Shown here piece after piece: positions 10,346 through 22,470 of a stretch of 64,000 nt of DNA. Source of the stretch: Delphinapterus leucas (taxonomy: Eukaryota > Chordata > Mammalia > Artiodactyla > Monodontidae); contig NW_022098004.1 in NCBI RefSeq assembly GCF_002288925.2, forward strand, positions 9,901,980 to 9,965,979. Reading direction: 5' to 3'. Position 1 is the stretch's first letter; every line of letters starts with the position of its first letter. The notes under the pieces are model-generated. The model was not told the origin of the DNA. It saw only the letters and a program-made list of their open reading frames with translations, and made no database searches. The position numbers and the translations under genes were made by a program.

Positions 10346-12140
10346 TTACAAACACAGTCTACCCAAATGTGATCCTGTAATTCAAAACTTTCCCTGAAAA
10401 ACAAACGACTTCACTAATTCGTGTCTGAATTTTCCATTATAACACTCTTGCATAAACTGGCTCATATCTTTGCAGGATCCCCTAAAAGTAATGGCTAAAA
10501 GAGTTATGTCAAACCCAGTGGCTCATATATGACTAAAAAGAACTTTATTTTTTTCACAGATGCCTTATAGTAACGTAGAATTATTCCTGCTTTTCTATGA
10601 TGTCTCTGAAAAACTGTCTGTGTCGGCAGGTCTGCAAGGAGGCCAGCAAGCCCGCGATGGCACTTTGATCACTAACGTCACTGCCACGTGCCCCACCATC
10701 TCCTCCAATATTGCAGATTTACCCAGGGCTGAAAATAAACATTTAACCAGCTCTCCCTCGTCCACGTTCACAGACCAGACAAGCCGTGAACCATCCCAAA
10801 CAGAAGGCAATTCTGAATGACCACTGTTTAGCTCTGAACGGCGTTCTACGAATTCTGGGTAGATTTCACACTGGGGAGGGTCTGGCTCAGCCTAACATCA
10901 AGAATGCATTTCTGTTCCTCAAAGTACACAGCACTATCCATAAGAGGGGGGATCTGGAAGCTTCCGGGCGGTGGGAGAAATCACACGAAAGGAAGGGTCT
11001 CTGGAACAGAAACTCCACAAAAGATCTGGAGTCACGGTTAGTTTTGCAACTCTCGAAGGAATGGAGACAACCTTGGGCTGGAGTCTGGCCGGCCTTCTGT
11101 GGGAATGAAAACAGCAAGTTCTTAAAAGGAAAAATTAGGAGACGACCCAGAACTACAGGGACGAAGGCCGGTGTGAGGCTCAATCTGCCCCATCAGAAGC
11201 CAGACTTGACCTCTTCGTCATCAAGCCAAGCCAGGCCCAGACACCCATGGGTGGTCTGCTCAGGTTACTGGGGTAACCGCACCTGAGAGGGCTGCTCAGA
11301 CGTCCCAATTTCCCTCCTTGCTGATGCCTGCTCTCCTGGTATAATTATTATGACTCTGTGACTCTCCGCATTTCCTGGTCTGAAGAATAAACGGTCACCC
11401 TACTCCTGAGAGAGGGCTGCGGGTAAGTAAACATGTTTTGCTCTATTTTCACAGAGTTTCTGAGATGGAGGAACGTGTCCCCCACAATCTGTGAAAGGTT
11501 CTCAGAGCAGGAAAAGTTGGAAGGGATGATTATCCTTCTCCTTTGGGATTCAGTTCATGGACTTACATGTCAGAAAACAAGCAGGTGCATTCAGCATCCT
11601 TCTCAGCCTTTCCAGCTCAGAGCTGCCACTTTAACCACCGCTTACCCGGAGCACAGCTCACGCGTCTCCCGGCCTCCACACTCCCTCTCTGATTCAGCCT
11701 GAGCATCTGTCTTTCTGCATCGCTATGTGTGGACTGCATCACCCCCATGGGGATCCTTCAGTGGCTGCCAGGACCGAGGGAAGAAAGCCCATTCTCCTAA
11801 AAGGACAGAATCCAAGGTCTTCAATGGTCTGGTTTCAAAAGGCAGGTTCCGGCCTCCAGAGACACCCGCATCCCACTCCAGCCAAAGCTGACTATGCGCC
11901 GCTCCCAGGACACGCTTCCATGCTCTGCTCGTGCCCTTCCTTCCACTGGAATGTGCCCTCACCACCGGGGCTGACTGCAGCCTGCCAACACTGCCTTCTT
12001 CAAGGATCCTGCTTTGAAGCACGTGGGAAAAGCATCTTTCACGAGTCCTAAGACCACCACGCTTCCCATGCTCACCGGGTCCCAGAACGGGTTACAGTTT
12101 GGCGGTATCGCCTCACTGGTCAAGTCCTTGAGGGCAATGA
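10346..12140. other. Intronic sequence, possible L2 relic at the end
   Basis: No gene. Open frames of 90-166 codons occur on both strands but carry no family signal. From about 11800 to 12060 the C-rich text (TGTGCCCTCACC, GCCTTCTTCAAGG) is faintly L2-like. Confidence 0.4.
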
Positions 12141-12145
12141 TAATA

Positions 12146-12442
12146 CAGTTAAGTCCCCTACACACAAACGAGTTCCATTCCAAGAGTGCGTTCATAAGTC
12201 CAACACAGGTAGCCTAGGTACCCAACTAACACGATCGGCTATACACCGCTGTGTTTACGCTTGCTTCCGGACATCCTGGACTTGAAATAAAGACGCTGTA
12301 CTACTGTATCTATACAGTCCTGTAAATTTCACAGAAGCACAACCGCTTGTAGAGGATGCACGCAGGTGACAATGTACGCCACACACGTGAACTAACTTAC
12401 GCATCTTTGAAAGTTCTCAACTTGTATGTAGGGGACTTACTA
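12146..12442. mobile_element. Nonautonomous Tc1/mariner-type element
   Basis: Ends are inverted: TTAAGTCCCCTACA on the left (12149-12162) and TGTAGGGGACTTAC on the right (12427-12440), with TA at both outer edges. Internal text such as GGTACCCAACTAACACGATC matches a repeat I have seen in artiodactyl genomes. It has no coding capacity. Confidence 0.6.
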
Positions 12443-12629
12443 TATTCTAAACTGACATATATCACCCGTTACACACAATAGATGTTTAATAAATATTTAT
12501 ACAATTTTTTTAAGCAGTCTAAAAATTCCTGGGTTAGTTGGTGAACGAGCTTGTAAGAACACCTGATTCTGGTAAACAGAGGTAAAAATCTGTACCTGCC
12601 CTTTTATTTAAAAAAAAAAAAAAATCAAA

Positions 12630-12810
12630 CAGCATGAGAATTGCAGAGCAGCAGTCAGCATCTCTTGGAGGGATTGTGAGACACAGAGTGCTGGACTCCA
12701 CCTCCAGAATTTCTGATCCAGGAGGTCTCCAGTGGGGCCCAAGAATTTGCATTTCTAAGAGGTTCTCAGGCGATGCTGACAGTGTGGGTCAGGGACCATG
12801 CTTTGAATAG
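12630..12810 (-). mobile_element. MER5A-type hAT element
   Basis: Ordered matches in reverse orientation: AATTTCTGATCCAGGAGGTC, GGGCCCAAGAATTTGCATTTC, and CAGGCGATGCTGAC, then GGGACCATGCTTTGAA. Confidence 0.8.
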
Positions 12811-12959
12811 CACCGTGTAAATTTCTGCCCCACTGGAAATAGGGATTAATCAATGAAACACCATTCAGATCTTTACAGATGTGCCCTATCCTTCCCTGCC
12901 TTAAAAACAGCACCCTCCCAGCCCCCCTTTTCATTTTTGTCTGCATATTGCTCACAATT

Positions 12960-13300
12960 TGATGTAGATTTCAAGCATCCTGTAATTCATCAACAAATTC
13001 TCTCCTGGCTACACATTCCAAGTAATTAAATTTCAGTAATAACTTATTCTTTCTGCTCCAGCACCTGCATTTCATTTGTTTATATTTTCCCAGAGTCATA
13101 AATCTGAAGGGCTGTCAAAGTGCCATAATATTAGTGCAATAATCAAAGTTAATTAGTCCCTCTCAATAAACAACAACAAAGCCATTACAAAGATGCACTG
13201 AAGTTTCTTCCAGCCACCCAGTTTTACAGATCGCATTGTGGCTGAAACAATTAGAATCTGAGAACTGCCAGGTAAATGAGGGCAGTGTTCTTCAGTCATT
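12960..13300. other. Candidate conserved noncoding element
   Basis: Repeat-free AT-rich block with many homeobox-like words (AAGTAATTAAATT, GTTAATTAGTCC, ACAATTAGAATC) and SOX-like ACAACAACAAAG. Function and conservation are inferred from texture only. Confidence 0.3.
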
Positions 13301-13955
13301 TAAAAGGAGACTCTGCACTTTGTTTGCACTGATGCCTTAACTCCAGGGAAGGCCCAGTGGGTCCAGGCTCTGCATCTGGTACCTGCTGAAGGGGACCAAA
13401 GCAGACAGGATTCTCCCCAGCTGCTAAAGCCTTACCATGTGCATCCCAAACTCCAATAATAAAAGAGGGACACAGGTTGCAAAGAAATGAGGCGCCAGCC
13501 TCACTGCCAACTTTTAGTAACCTGATGCCTTCAATAACTTTGGATTTATTATTTAGGAAATTTGAGGGATGTGAGTGTTAGGCGGGTTCTGATGAGAAGG
13601 CAGCCCAGTGGAACTCGGAAGGCAGAATCAGGGCCAGTGGGTGGAAGACGCTTGGAGGAAGATTCTCGCTTCGGTATAAGGGAGAACTTTCTAATTAAGA
13701 GATGCACAGAAATAGGATGGGCTGTCTTGGAAGGGAGGAGCTTACCCATCCCTGGAAGAGTGTAAGTGAATGCCGGGTGAGCTCTGTTCAGGGATGCTGT
13801 TTAACTGGTCTGCACGGGGACCTGGATGGTTGACGCCACCCTAAGAACTTAGGATTCCCTGCATTTAAGAGGCAATCGCTGGGTGAGTCCTCACGCCTTG
13901 TCCTTGGAACTTACTGTCCAGTTTCTGTCTGAGATCCTTCTCCCCTGAGGCCATG
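13301..13955. other. Unique intronic sequence
   Basis: No gene or repeat recognised. GGGTCCAGGCTCTGCATC at 13360 is not enough to call a MIR. Confidence 0.4.
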
Positions 13956-13959
13956 ACCC

Positions 13960-14460
13960 CTGTGTTTGTTACCCAATGCTATGTCACCCCTCTCCCCAAA
14001 GTGCAGTGGCTTAAGACAGTAAGCATTTGGTTTTTCAGTAAGATTCTATAGGTCAGGAACTGGGATGGCTCTGACTCGAGATCTCTGATGAGGGTGCCAC
14101 TGATCTGCCAGCCGCAGTCACCTGCAGGCTTGACGAGCTCAGAGGAGTCTAGGAGGGCTCACTCGAGAGGCTTGTCGCATGGGGCTCGGTTCCTTATCAC
14201 ACGGGCTCCCCTCAGGGACGCCTGAGCATCCTCCCAGCATGGCAGCTGGCTTCTGCGCAGTGAGTGATCCAGGACAGCAAGCAAGGAGGAAGCCACCGGC
14301 CTTTGAAGACCCTTCCTGGAAGTCATACTCTGTCAATTCAGCCACCTTCTATTCGTGAAGACTGAGTCACTAAGACGAGCCCACGCTTGAGGGGATGAGA
14401 ATCAGGCTCCGCCTCCGAAAGGGAGGCGTAGCAAAGAATGCGTGGACAGATTTTAAAACT
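13960..14460 (+). repeat. Old interspersed repeat, family uncertain
   Basis: CAGTGGCTTAAGACAGTAAGC, TATAGGTCAGGAACTGGG, and GCATCCTCCCAGCATGGCAG appear in the order of a widespread old mammalian repeat, ending CCGCCTCCGAAAGGGAGGCG. I cannot name it securely. (The first match is at 14005-14025.). Confidence 0.5.
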
Positions 14461-14929
14461 ACCACAGCACTTCTAAGGTCTTCAAAATCAGTCACATCTG
14501 CACCCCCCAGCTGGCTAAGGGGCAGGGGCTAGTTCCAGGTGAGCGCCCCAGGTACACAGAGTTGGTTCTGCCAACCCCACGTCTCTCTGGCACTAACCAC
14601 GGCCTCTGCGGACCCCAGCCAGCTCCGCACCAGGACGTGGGCTCCGGGGATACAGACAGCCACCTCCCCACCCTGCCCTCACGCCCTAGGGACGGAAGGA
14701 GCCCCCGGTTCCTCACCTCGGCTCATCTCAGTATTACCTGACACATTGATGGGAAGATGGAGAGAGGCTCGGCTGTTTCCTGGGACTCTGATCATTTATA
14801 TATATTTTAAAAAAAGGTATAAGAGGAAACACATTTTCCCACAAGATTTCTGAGAGTATTTGTCTAATTTAGGGATCTGTGTTGAACAACTAACCCTCTC
14901 CTGAAACTACCAATTTTTTTTTTTTTTCT
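14461..14929. other. Unique intronic sequence
   Basis: GC-rich first half, AT-rich end. No feature recognised. Confidence 0.4.
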
Positions 14930-14934
14930 GAGTC

Positions 14935-15125
14935 TTTACTACGTGCCGGGCTCTGTACAAGAGAGTATATTCGTTACTTCAGTTCAACCTGATGAACGCT
15001 GAGGGCCACTGTCAGCACCATTTCCATGCTGCAGGTAAATAAACCAAGGTTCAAAGACATAACCAAATGTGCCCAGAGATACCCAGTGAGCACAGGATTC
15101 AATCCCAGGTCTGTGTGACTCTAGG
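14935..15125 (-). repeat. MIR element
   Basis: Reverse MIR order: TACTACGTGCCGGGCTCTG, TTCCATGCTGCAGGTAAAT, GATTCAATCCCAGGTCTG. Confidence 0.7.
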
Positions 15126-16262
15126 GCTGGGGCTCCCTCTACTCCTCTGGGCTGCCTGCCTATAAATTAAAGCTTAGTCTATTTTAAATATATGCTTAAA
15201 ATAAACCTTAACCTTTTGTAGCGTGAGCTGCCCCATCCTGAGACTGGCTGCCTCGTTTACGGCTCTCTCTCTATTTGTCCTTGCCTGGAAGATGTTGTTG
15301 GCACAAGGACTGCTTCTCCTCTCTGCTTAATCTAACAACTGCTACGTCTGAGACTCTCTGTAAATGCCCCCATAATAAATATGAAAAACAATCTCAAGCA
15401 TACTTTTTCCCGCTTAAATAATGGACCCTAAATGCCTAATGGCCAGAAGCAGAACCTTCGACCACTGGCTGAACACCATCTGAAGATGAAATCCATCTCT
15501 TCCAAGCACGTCAAAACTGTTTAACAAGAACTCAGGGGGCCCCATATTAATGAAAGAATGCATCTGCATTGAGTTTCACATGATTGGGAGTGATGGTTTG
15601 GAGCTACCCATGTATGCTTGACTTTCACTCTTTAAAACTCAGCAGTAAATCACAGCCCTCGTTATGCGAAGGTTACAGTGGATATAAAGTATGAAATATT
15701 CAGTTCAAGACTGAGTGAAAAAAACCAAAACACACACACACAGACAAAAAGAAGACACGAAGACGGTGATCAAAGACAATGAATAACAGGCGAGATTAAG
15801 TCAATGCAAAATTTTCAGAATGAGAAATGAAATGCAAAACTTAGAGGAGAAGGACCAATCACAAGTTTTAGGCATTCTGGAGTCAGAGGAAACTCAGAAT
15901 ATTTTAGCAACCAATTATGTCTATGAGAGGAATGAATAATTTATTATCTGATAAAGAATCTTTCCGGAGCCTATGAAGAGGAAGGTCAAAGAGGCAGCTT
16001 CAGTGCAAGAGTACATATACACTACATAGCACTTGAAATGGAAGTCTGGGAAGAGCTTCCTTGGGGGAGGGGAGGTTTCATCAACTCCATCGGGTTACAA
16101 GAAGCCACCTGGTAAGCCCTCTTCCCTAGGTAACCACAGGGACCCTTACATAATGAACAGAGAAACACGCAAATCCCTACGAAGACAATCTTTGGCTAAG
16201 TCCTTGAATAAGAAAGGCCAGCCCTCCAACACAACACACACCAGTAATTTTGGATTGGGTAA
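15126..16262. other. Unique sequence with candidate conserved blocks
   Basis: No repeat or gene. Stretches 15480-15700 and 15760-15990 have the AT-balanced, repeat-free texture of conserved noncoding DNA (e.g. GATCAAAGACAATGAATAAC, CAACCAATTATGTC). Not tested. Confidence 0.25.
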
Positions 16263-16264
16263 CA

Positions 16265-16445
16265 AGATGGCGTTGGGGTCAGGAGATATGGCTTCAAATC
16301 TTGGATCTACCATGTAGCTGTGTGAGCTCAGGCAAGGCTCTCCCCCTCTTCCAGCCCCTAATGCCTCATCTGCAAGATGGGTTTAACACATGACATAAAT
16401 ATTTTACTGCTAAGTGCTAAGCAGAGTGCCTAGTACAGACAGCTA
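16265..16445 (+). repeat. MIR element
   Basis: Sense MIR: GGCTTCAAATCTTGGATC, GTGTGAGCTCAGGCAAGG, CTCATCTGCAAGATGGG, and GCAGAGTGCCTAGTACA. Confidence 0.8.
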
Positions 16446-16537
16446 TGAATATCCAACCCCACCTGAGGGTGATGATAGTAAGATGACATTTTGTAAACAA
16501 AAATGTCCCAAGAGAGAACTCTAGACCCTTCAGGCGT

Positions 16538-16570
16538 GTGTGTATGTGCGTGTGTGTGTATGTGCACGCT
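16538..16570. repeat. (TG)n-rich low-complexity run
   Basis: Interrupted TG repeat followed by CGCTCGCTCGC. Confidence 0.75.
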
Positions 16571-17235
16571 CGCTCGCTTATTGATTAAAGCAAGTGGTTT
16601 ATATAGTTCTTGCTGGTTCGCCAACTTGTTTATACCATACTTTACTTATTGAAAATCCAATACTATACATAAAAACAATTTTTAAGGCAAAGAAATGAGG
16701 AACGAATCTAATGGCTGATGTGGGATGAACTTTTCCCAATAATCTATAACTGTTAATAATATTAATAGTTTTTATATTTTTGTTTAGCTAGAGATCATTC
16801 AAAACAATGGGGATGAGCCTTACAACTTGTGATGCGTTGAATAACGATCAGCTTTTCCAAGCCAAGTCACCTGCTTAGACAGGCATCAGGCTCCTAGATC
16901 ACCCACCCCATGCACTGCATGCCTCCCCGCCCCCGCCCCGCCAACACACACACACACACACATATCACATAAAAGAAGGAATCGCACCTAAGGCCTTGGA
17001 TCTGCAAAGGCAAATTATGGGATTTAAGCTCCTATTATCAAAGGAGAATGGGGGAAATGCCTACAAACACCAAAGACATACAGGATTGTAAAGTCACTGA
17101 GTGGATTGGAGAGAGCATGAAAGCAGCTGGATTTCTCCAGTGGTTCTTAAAAGTGCAAGCAATTTTTTACTCAGCGTCCTCCCCGTCACTCCTTAATATC
17201 ACGTCATGAAAACTGGTTGTCGGTATCTATTAAAA
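16571..17235. other. Unique intronic sequence
   Basis: No gene or dispersed repeat recognised apart from the (AC)n run. Confidence 0.4.
16943..16962. repeat. (AC)n microsatellite
   Basis: About ten AC units after a C-rich stretch. Confidence 0.85.
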
Positions 17236-17243
17236 GCAGAGCA

Positions 17244-17447
17244 GGGCTTCCCTGGTGGCGCAGCGGTTGAGAGTCCGCCTGCCGATGCAGGGGACACGGG
17301 TTCGTGGCCCGGTCCGGGAAGATCCCACATGCCGCGGAGCGGCTGGGCCCGTGAGCCATGGCCGCTGAGCCTGCGCGTCCGGAGCCTGTGCTCCGCAACG
17401 GGAGAGGCCACAACAGTGAGAGGCCCGCGTACCGCAAAAAAAAAAAG
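17244..17447 (+). mobile_element. CHR SINE, short (CD-like) form, intact
   Basis: Full short form. Target duplication GCAGAGCA at 17236-17243 and 17448-17455. Box A reads GGCGCAGCGG. Antisense to WWOX. Confidence 0.95.
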
Positions 17448-17455
17448 GCAGAGCA

Positions 17456-18138
17456 AAGCGTTGGAACCCACGTGCCTAATACGTTGGCTGGTACCAAGTA
17501 CTCCATACCTGGAAATAACAGTGAAATCACTACTTCCGATGCTTATCAATGAGGCTGCAATATGACATGATACTGTCACCTTTCCACATGGCTTCACTCC
17601 AACTAGATAAATAGACCCAGTATCAACGCTATTGAAAGCTAAGATAATTACAACACTTCACTCGCTCCAGTATCAAACCGTGTGGCCACAATGAGCTGAG
17701 CATGCGCTCTTCTCTCGCTAACATATGCATATTCCATTACCTCTGACTAATCAATCTTTCCTCGTACCCCTCGTCTCCCTGCTTTCTGATATAAACCACT
17801 GCTTGCTGTTCCTGATGACTGATCCCTCAATCATCTTTCCTAAATATATGCAAAGTATATTTCTTTGTAAATACAAAAGAAAAAGCAATCACATAAATAA
17901 TTAAGATGGCTTTTCAAATGACAGTTGAGGGCTAATACAAGCTCCACTGGAAAATACTCATCAACAAACTAAATACACATCTATTAAAATGTAGGAGTCC
18001 AGACATATGAAGACAGAAAAAGAATTAATTGCAACTCCATTGGAATCATGCTGATAAACACCCTCCTTACAGCTCCTCTTTCAGCCACTTGGAGAGGTTA
18101 AGAAAAGTAAACATCACTTTGTACTTTCATGTATGAAT
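17456..18138. other. Unique intronic sequence
   Basis: No gene or repeat recognised. It ends in the MIR-like text that the next L1 duplicated. Confidence 0.4.
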
Positions 18139-18183
18139 AAGAAATTATTATTAATAGCAGCGGCTAACATTTAATTGAACACT

Positions 18184-18831
18184 TAATCCCAGCAATCCCA
18201 CTCCTGGGCATGTATCTGGAGGAAACTATAATTCGAAAAGATACATGCGCCCCAATGTTCACTGCAGCACTGTTTACAATAGCCGAGACACGGAAGCAAC
18301 CTAAATGTCCATTGACAAAGAAATGGATAAAGAAGATGTGGTACTTATATACAATGGGATATGACTCAGCCGCAAATAAAAAACCGAAATAATGCCATTT
18401 GCAACAACGTGGATGGGTCTAGAGATTATCATAGTAAATGACGTCAGTCAGAGAAAGACAAATATCATATGATATCACTCATACGTGGAGTCTAAAAAGA
18501 TGATACAAATAAACTTATTTACAGAACAGAAACGGACTCATAGACTTCAAAAACAAACTTATGGTTACCAAAGGGGAAAGGCTGGCGGGGGGAGGGATAA
18601 ATTAGGAGTTCGGGATTAACATGTACACACGACTATATATAAAATAGATAACCTACAAGGACCTACTGTAGAGCACAGGGAACTCTACTCAATATTCTGT
18701 AATAACCTCTATGGGAAAAGAATCTGAAAAAGAATGGATATATGTATAACTGAACTACTTTGCTGTATACCTGAAAGTAACACAACAATATAAATTAACT
18801 GTACTCCAATATCAAATAAACATTTTTTAAA
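18184..18831 (+). mobile_element. 5'-truncated L1 3' end
   Basis: Carries the end of ORF2 (ATCCCACTCCTGGGCATG through GGATAAAGAAGATGTGGTAC) and the cetartiodactyl 3' UTR (GGACCTACTGTAGAGCACAG, ACTTTGCTGTATACC), ending AAATAAACATTTTTT. The flanks 18139-18183 and 18831-18871 are an unusually long target duplication. Antisense to WWOX. Confidence 0.92.
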
Positions 18832-18840
18832 AGAAATTAT

Positions 18841-19040
18841 AATAGCAGCAGCTAACATTTAATTGAACACTGAATCTATCACCAGCATTGTGTTAAATAC
18901 ACATACAGTCAATGCCTTAATACTCATAGGTACCTGAATCTCCTGGCACAGATACTAGTATTTAGATCTTACAGATGAAGAAACTAAGGTTTAGAAAAGA
19001 AACTTGCCCAAGGTCACAGAGTGTATCTGCTTCTAATCTT
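18841..19040 (-). repeat. MIR element, split by the L1
   Basis: Reverse MIR: GCTAACATTTAATTGAACAC, then TTACAGATGAAGAAACTAAG, and TTGCCCAAGGTCACAGAGTG. The first part was copied to 18161-18183 by the L1 insertion. Confidence 0.75.
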
Positions 19041-20429
19041 TGCCAATATAATGCAGCATATTTTAGAGCCATGTTTATCAACTGGAGATGACTTGCCTCC
19101 CCAAAAGACACATGCCCAAGAGGCATCTTGAAGACCACACTGCCTGCCTTTTCCAGACCTCTTGGAAATCTCGGGTAGATAACCCAAGAAAACACAAGAG
19201 TGGCCGAGCCGGATCCCTGTTGTGTGCTCCTGGCCAATGGTATGTCATCCTAACCAGTCGCTGGGAAGACTTGAAGTCTAGGCCAAATAAAAAGACAAGT
19301 TAGGAAAGCCTGGGCTTGCAGTCTCTCAGGGACCAAGCCTTCTCGCCAACCTCAACATACTTGGGTCCCTCCTCCCTTCTGATAGGGGGATGGATACAAG
19401 ATGCACTCTGGAGAATCAGGAGTAGGTCACCTAATCACTCCACGGTGGCGGGGGCGCCGTCAGCCCCTCTTCCAGGCCAGCCCACCCTGCCCACCTCACT
19501 GTCATCTCAATCCCCAGGAGATGCTGGAGCTTCACAACATTCCTGGGCCCCCCATTCACTAACGAGCGGCCTCCACAGGCCAGCTAGCTCTCTGACACGG
19601 CCCATGTCACCCCACGATAAGCAGGCTCAAGTAAGGCCTGGTACACATGATGCAGGCTGGGCACTTAAAACAATCCCGTGCCCTCTTTGAATCCCCCTTC
19701 CACGCCAGCCATGGCCCCAGACCTTTTCCTCCCCGCACACACTGGTAGGTGCCCGGGCGACTGCAGGCCCACCTGTTCCAGCTCTAATCAACCTCCTTCC
19801 TCCCCAGGACCGGAAGTTTTAGAGATCCAAAATTTAGAACCTATAATAAAGTAAGAGGGAGGAGGGAGCCCCACTTTCAAAAGCCCTCCGTTGGGATGCT
19901 GGAGTCTTGTTGTGGCTGTGTATAAGATGCATTCTGATAGCTAATCATCTATTGTTCTTCTCAGACAACACCCCTTGGAGGTCTTCAGATCTCAGGATGG
20001 AGTGTGGGGTGTGCCAGACCTCCATAAACAGAGCGACAAAACCCCACTCCAATAAGTACTTAGGAAACAGTAAGCCACAGCACTGCAGGGATTCAGACAC
20101 ACCTGAGTCCCAGACTTACAGAACGCACACGGAGTTCTCACATACAGACAGTGCTGCTAAGGAAAAGAGAAGCCACTCCATCCCAAAAATAGGAATACGA
20201 ACTTCCTACTCAGCCAGCCATCTGGGGTCCTTGAAATACCCAGGAGAAAATTTAAGCATGTGTCTTAGAAGTAAGGGACATGAGCAAGTAATCCACTTGA
20301 GGATATGAATGAGGTAAACCACATCCTCATACGATTACTGCTAACAACACAGGCAGGAACCTCATTTCCAGAGGTTCTGTACTTAAATATAACTGGGGAC
20401 TCATGGACGCCCCCGTCCTCCCTCTCTTT
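19041..20429. other. Unique intronic sequence
   Basis: No gene or repeat recognised. GC-rich around 19440-19800, with an open frame of 124 codons that has no splice context. Confidence 0.4.
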
Positions 20430-20830
20430 TTAATTATGCTAAATGGATTGGCCCTTTAAGAGGGTAGTTTATTTCTGCACTGTCCACATTACCCAATTTT
20501 AATTGTTTTCAATGCTTCTCTTATTTCTAACTTTGGAGCATCTAAAACATCTCAGCAGGAGAGCATTTCCCGTTGAAATAATCAGTAGTAGTAGTAATTA
20601 CATATATGCTCTCAATATAATTCCATGTGGAATGTGGTGCCATTTAAGTTATATTTTACAAAAGAGCTGGATCTCCCCCACAAAGTGTCCTGAGGACTCC
20701 ATAAAGGACATCTTGAATGAAAAGCGATTGCTTAGGACAATAAATAACGGACATCAGAGCAGCTTCCTCTGAGAAATATGATTAATCCTGACATTAATCA
20801 CTCCAATAGCATCTAGCAATTTTTAAAGCA
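20430..20830. other. Candidate conserved noncoding element
   Basis: Repeat-free AT-rich block with TTTTTAATTATGCTAAATGG, CCCAATTTTAATTGTTTTC, ATATGATTAATCCTGACATT, TTAATCACTCCAATAGC. Texture like developmental enhancers; not tested. Confidence 0.3.
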
Positions 20831-20924
20831 AAGCCTGGAACAGGTAACGCGCACACACACGAGGCTGGACGTGGTAGAAAAGCTGGGCCGTGGGGTGGAG
20901 GCCAGACGGACACACCGGGACCCA

Positions 20925-21450
20925 CCTCCACGCTCACCAGCTGTGTGACTCTGGGGGAGTCCCTTCACCTTTCTGAACCTCCACTGGCTCCCCTGTGAAA
21001 TGGGGAAAAGCAGGTTTTTGCATCATCTTAAATAAGGGACACAGGGGCTTCCCTGGTGGCACAGAGGTTAAGAATCCACCTGCCAATGCAGGGGACCCAG
21101 GTTCGAGCACTGGTCCAGGAAGATCCCACATGCTGCGGAGCAACTAAGCCCGTGCGCCACGACTACTGAGCCTGTGCTCTAGAGCCCGTGATCCACAACT
21201 ACAGAAGCCCGCTCACCTAGAGCCCGTGCTCTGCAACAAGAGAAGCCACCGCAATGAGAAGCCCTCGCACCACAACGAAGAGCAGCCCCCACTCGCCACA
21301 ACTAGAGAAAGCCCACACACAGCAGCGGAGACCCAGCACAGACAAAAAACTTTAATTTAATTTAATTTAAATAAATAAATAAAAGGGATACAAAAGGCCC
21401 TGACCAGGACGGGGCACATGACAGGGACGCAATAAATGGTGGCTGTTAGA
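20925..21450 (+). repeat. MIR element split by a CHR SINE
   Basis: Left part 20925-21043 (CACCAGCTGTGTGACTCTGG, TGTGAAATGGGGAAAAG). Right part 21393-21450 (GCAATAAATGGTGGCTGTTAG). The SINE at 21044-21382 separates the halves of the same MIR. Confidence 0.75.
21044..21382 (+). mobile_element. CHR SINE, long form
   Basis: Complete long form with an (AATTT)n/(AAAT)n tail. Target duplication AAGGGACACA / AAGGGATACA at 21034-21043 and 21383-21392, one mismatch. Inserted in a MIR. Antisense to WWOX. Confidence 0.93.
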
Positions 21451-22359
21451 TGCCGGGTGGTGGACGTGAGAGTTACATTCCACTGGCTTGGAGGCAGACA
21501 TGAGTGTCAGGGACGCAGCGATTTGGGCAGGGCCAGAAGAGAAACACCAGGCAGGGAGGAACTCCATTCCCAGAGCCTCAGCACGTGTGAGCCAATGCTA
21601 AGCTAAATGCCCAAAGACCTCGGAGGGAGCTTTTGCTGCAACAAAAAACTTTGGATCATTGTGAGAATCTCCGGCACGGCGCCACTGTGTTGCAGTACCT
21701 TCCAGGCTCTGTTTGTGATGTGATTCATGCCAGATAAAGTACGGACCTCGAGAAACACAAGAAGGTGGCATCTACTAACATGCCAGACAAAATCCCTACG
21801 CAGAGACCAGGTAAGGAAAGGCCTGGAGGAAACCAAGTAGCACAGACCCAGGGTGGGGACATGGGGACAGGTCACGGGGAGGCGGCTCCACGCAGGTCGC
21901 CGAGGCAGCTTCTCACACACTCTGTACTCTGGTAACGGTGCAATGAGGCGAAATGGTAATGACGGCTTTTGGTGCTAAATTGGAGCTTCCATAATCAGAA
22001 TCTAGGGGGAGTAAGGAATGTGGTCCAATGGGGTTCACAGAGAACAAGTGAACAGACGAGAGACGATAAAAGGGCTGAGTTTCTTCAGTCTACAACCTCT
22101 AAAATCTAATGTGAACATTTGAAATTCCATGTGAGTGTAAGTTTGGTTTTCTTTCCTATTTCCTCTATTCACATCCCTGACAGCGAATATTTTTGGATAA
22201 TTCTTCCTGTGGGGGAGTTGTTTGCTGGTCGTCCTCAAGTTACTCTACGCGAGAATGTATCTACACAATGATAAATGCGGGCTTCTGAAACTGACTCACA
22301 GGGACCCAGTTATGGCTTAGAAAGCAAGAAAGAAAAACTAAATGGCGGGTCTTTGAGAT
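21451..22359. other. Unique intronic sequence
   Basis: No feature recognised on either strand. Confidence 0.4.
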
Positions 22360-22470
22360 CACCCTGTTCAACCTTCTCTTTTAGAGACGAGGAAACGGGG
22401 GCACCAAATGGATCAAGAGACTTTCCAAAGTCCCACAGTTAATGAGGGCAGATCCAAAAATTTCTGCCCC
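22360..22470 (-). repeat. MIR fragment
   Basis: Reverse MIR core: TTTTAGAGACGAGGAAACG, then AAAGTCCCACAGTTAATGAG. Confidence 0.65.

Noticed and set aside
10786..11286. 166-codon plus-strand frame
   Set aside because: Longest open frame outside repeats, but with no domain, no splice context, and competing open frames on the other strand. Chance length in GC-richer intron.
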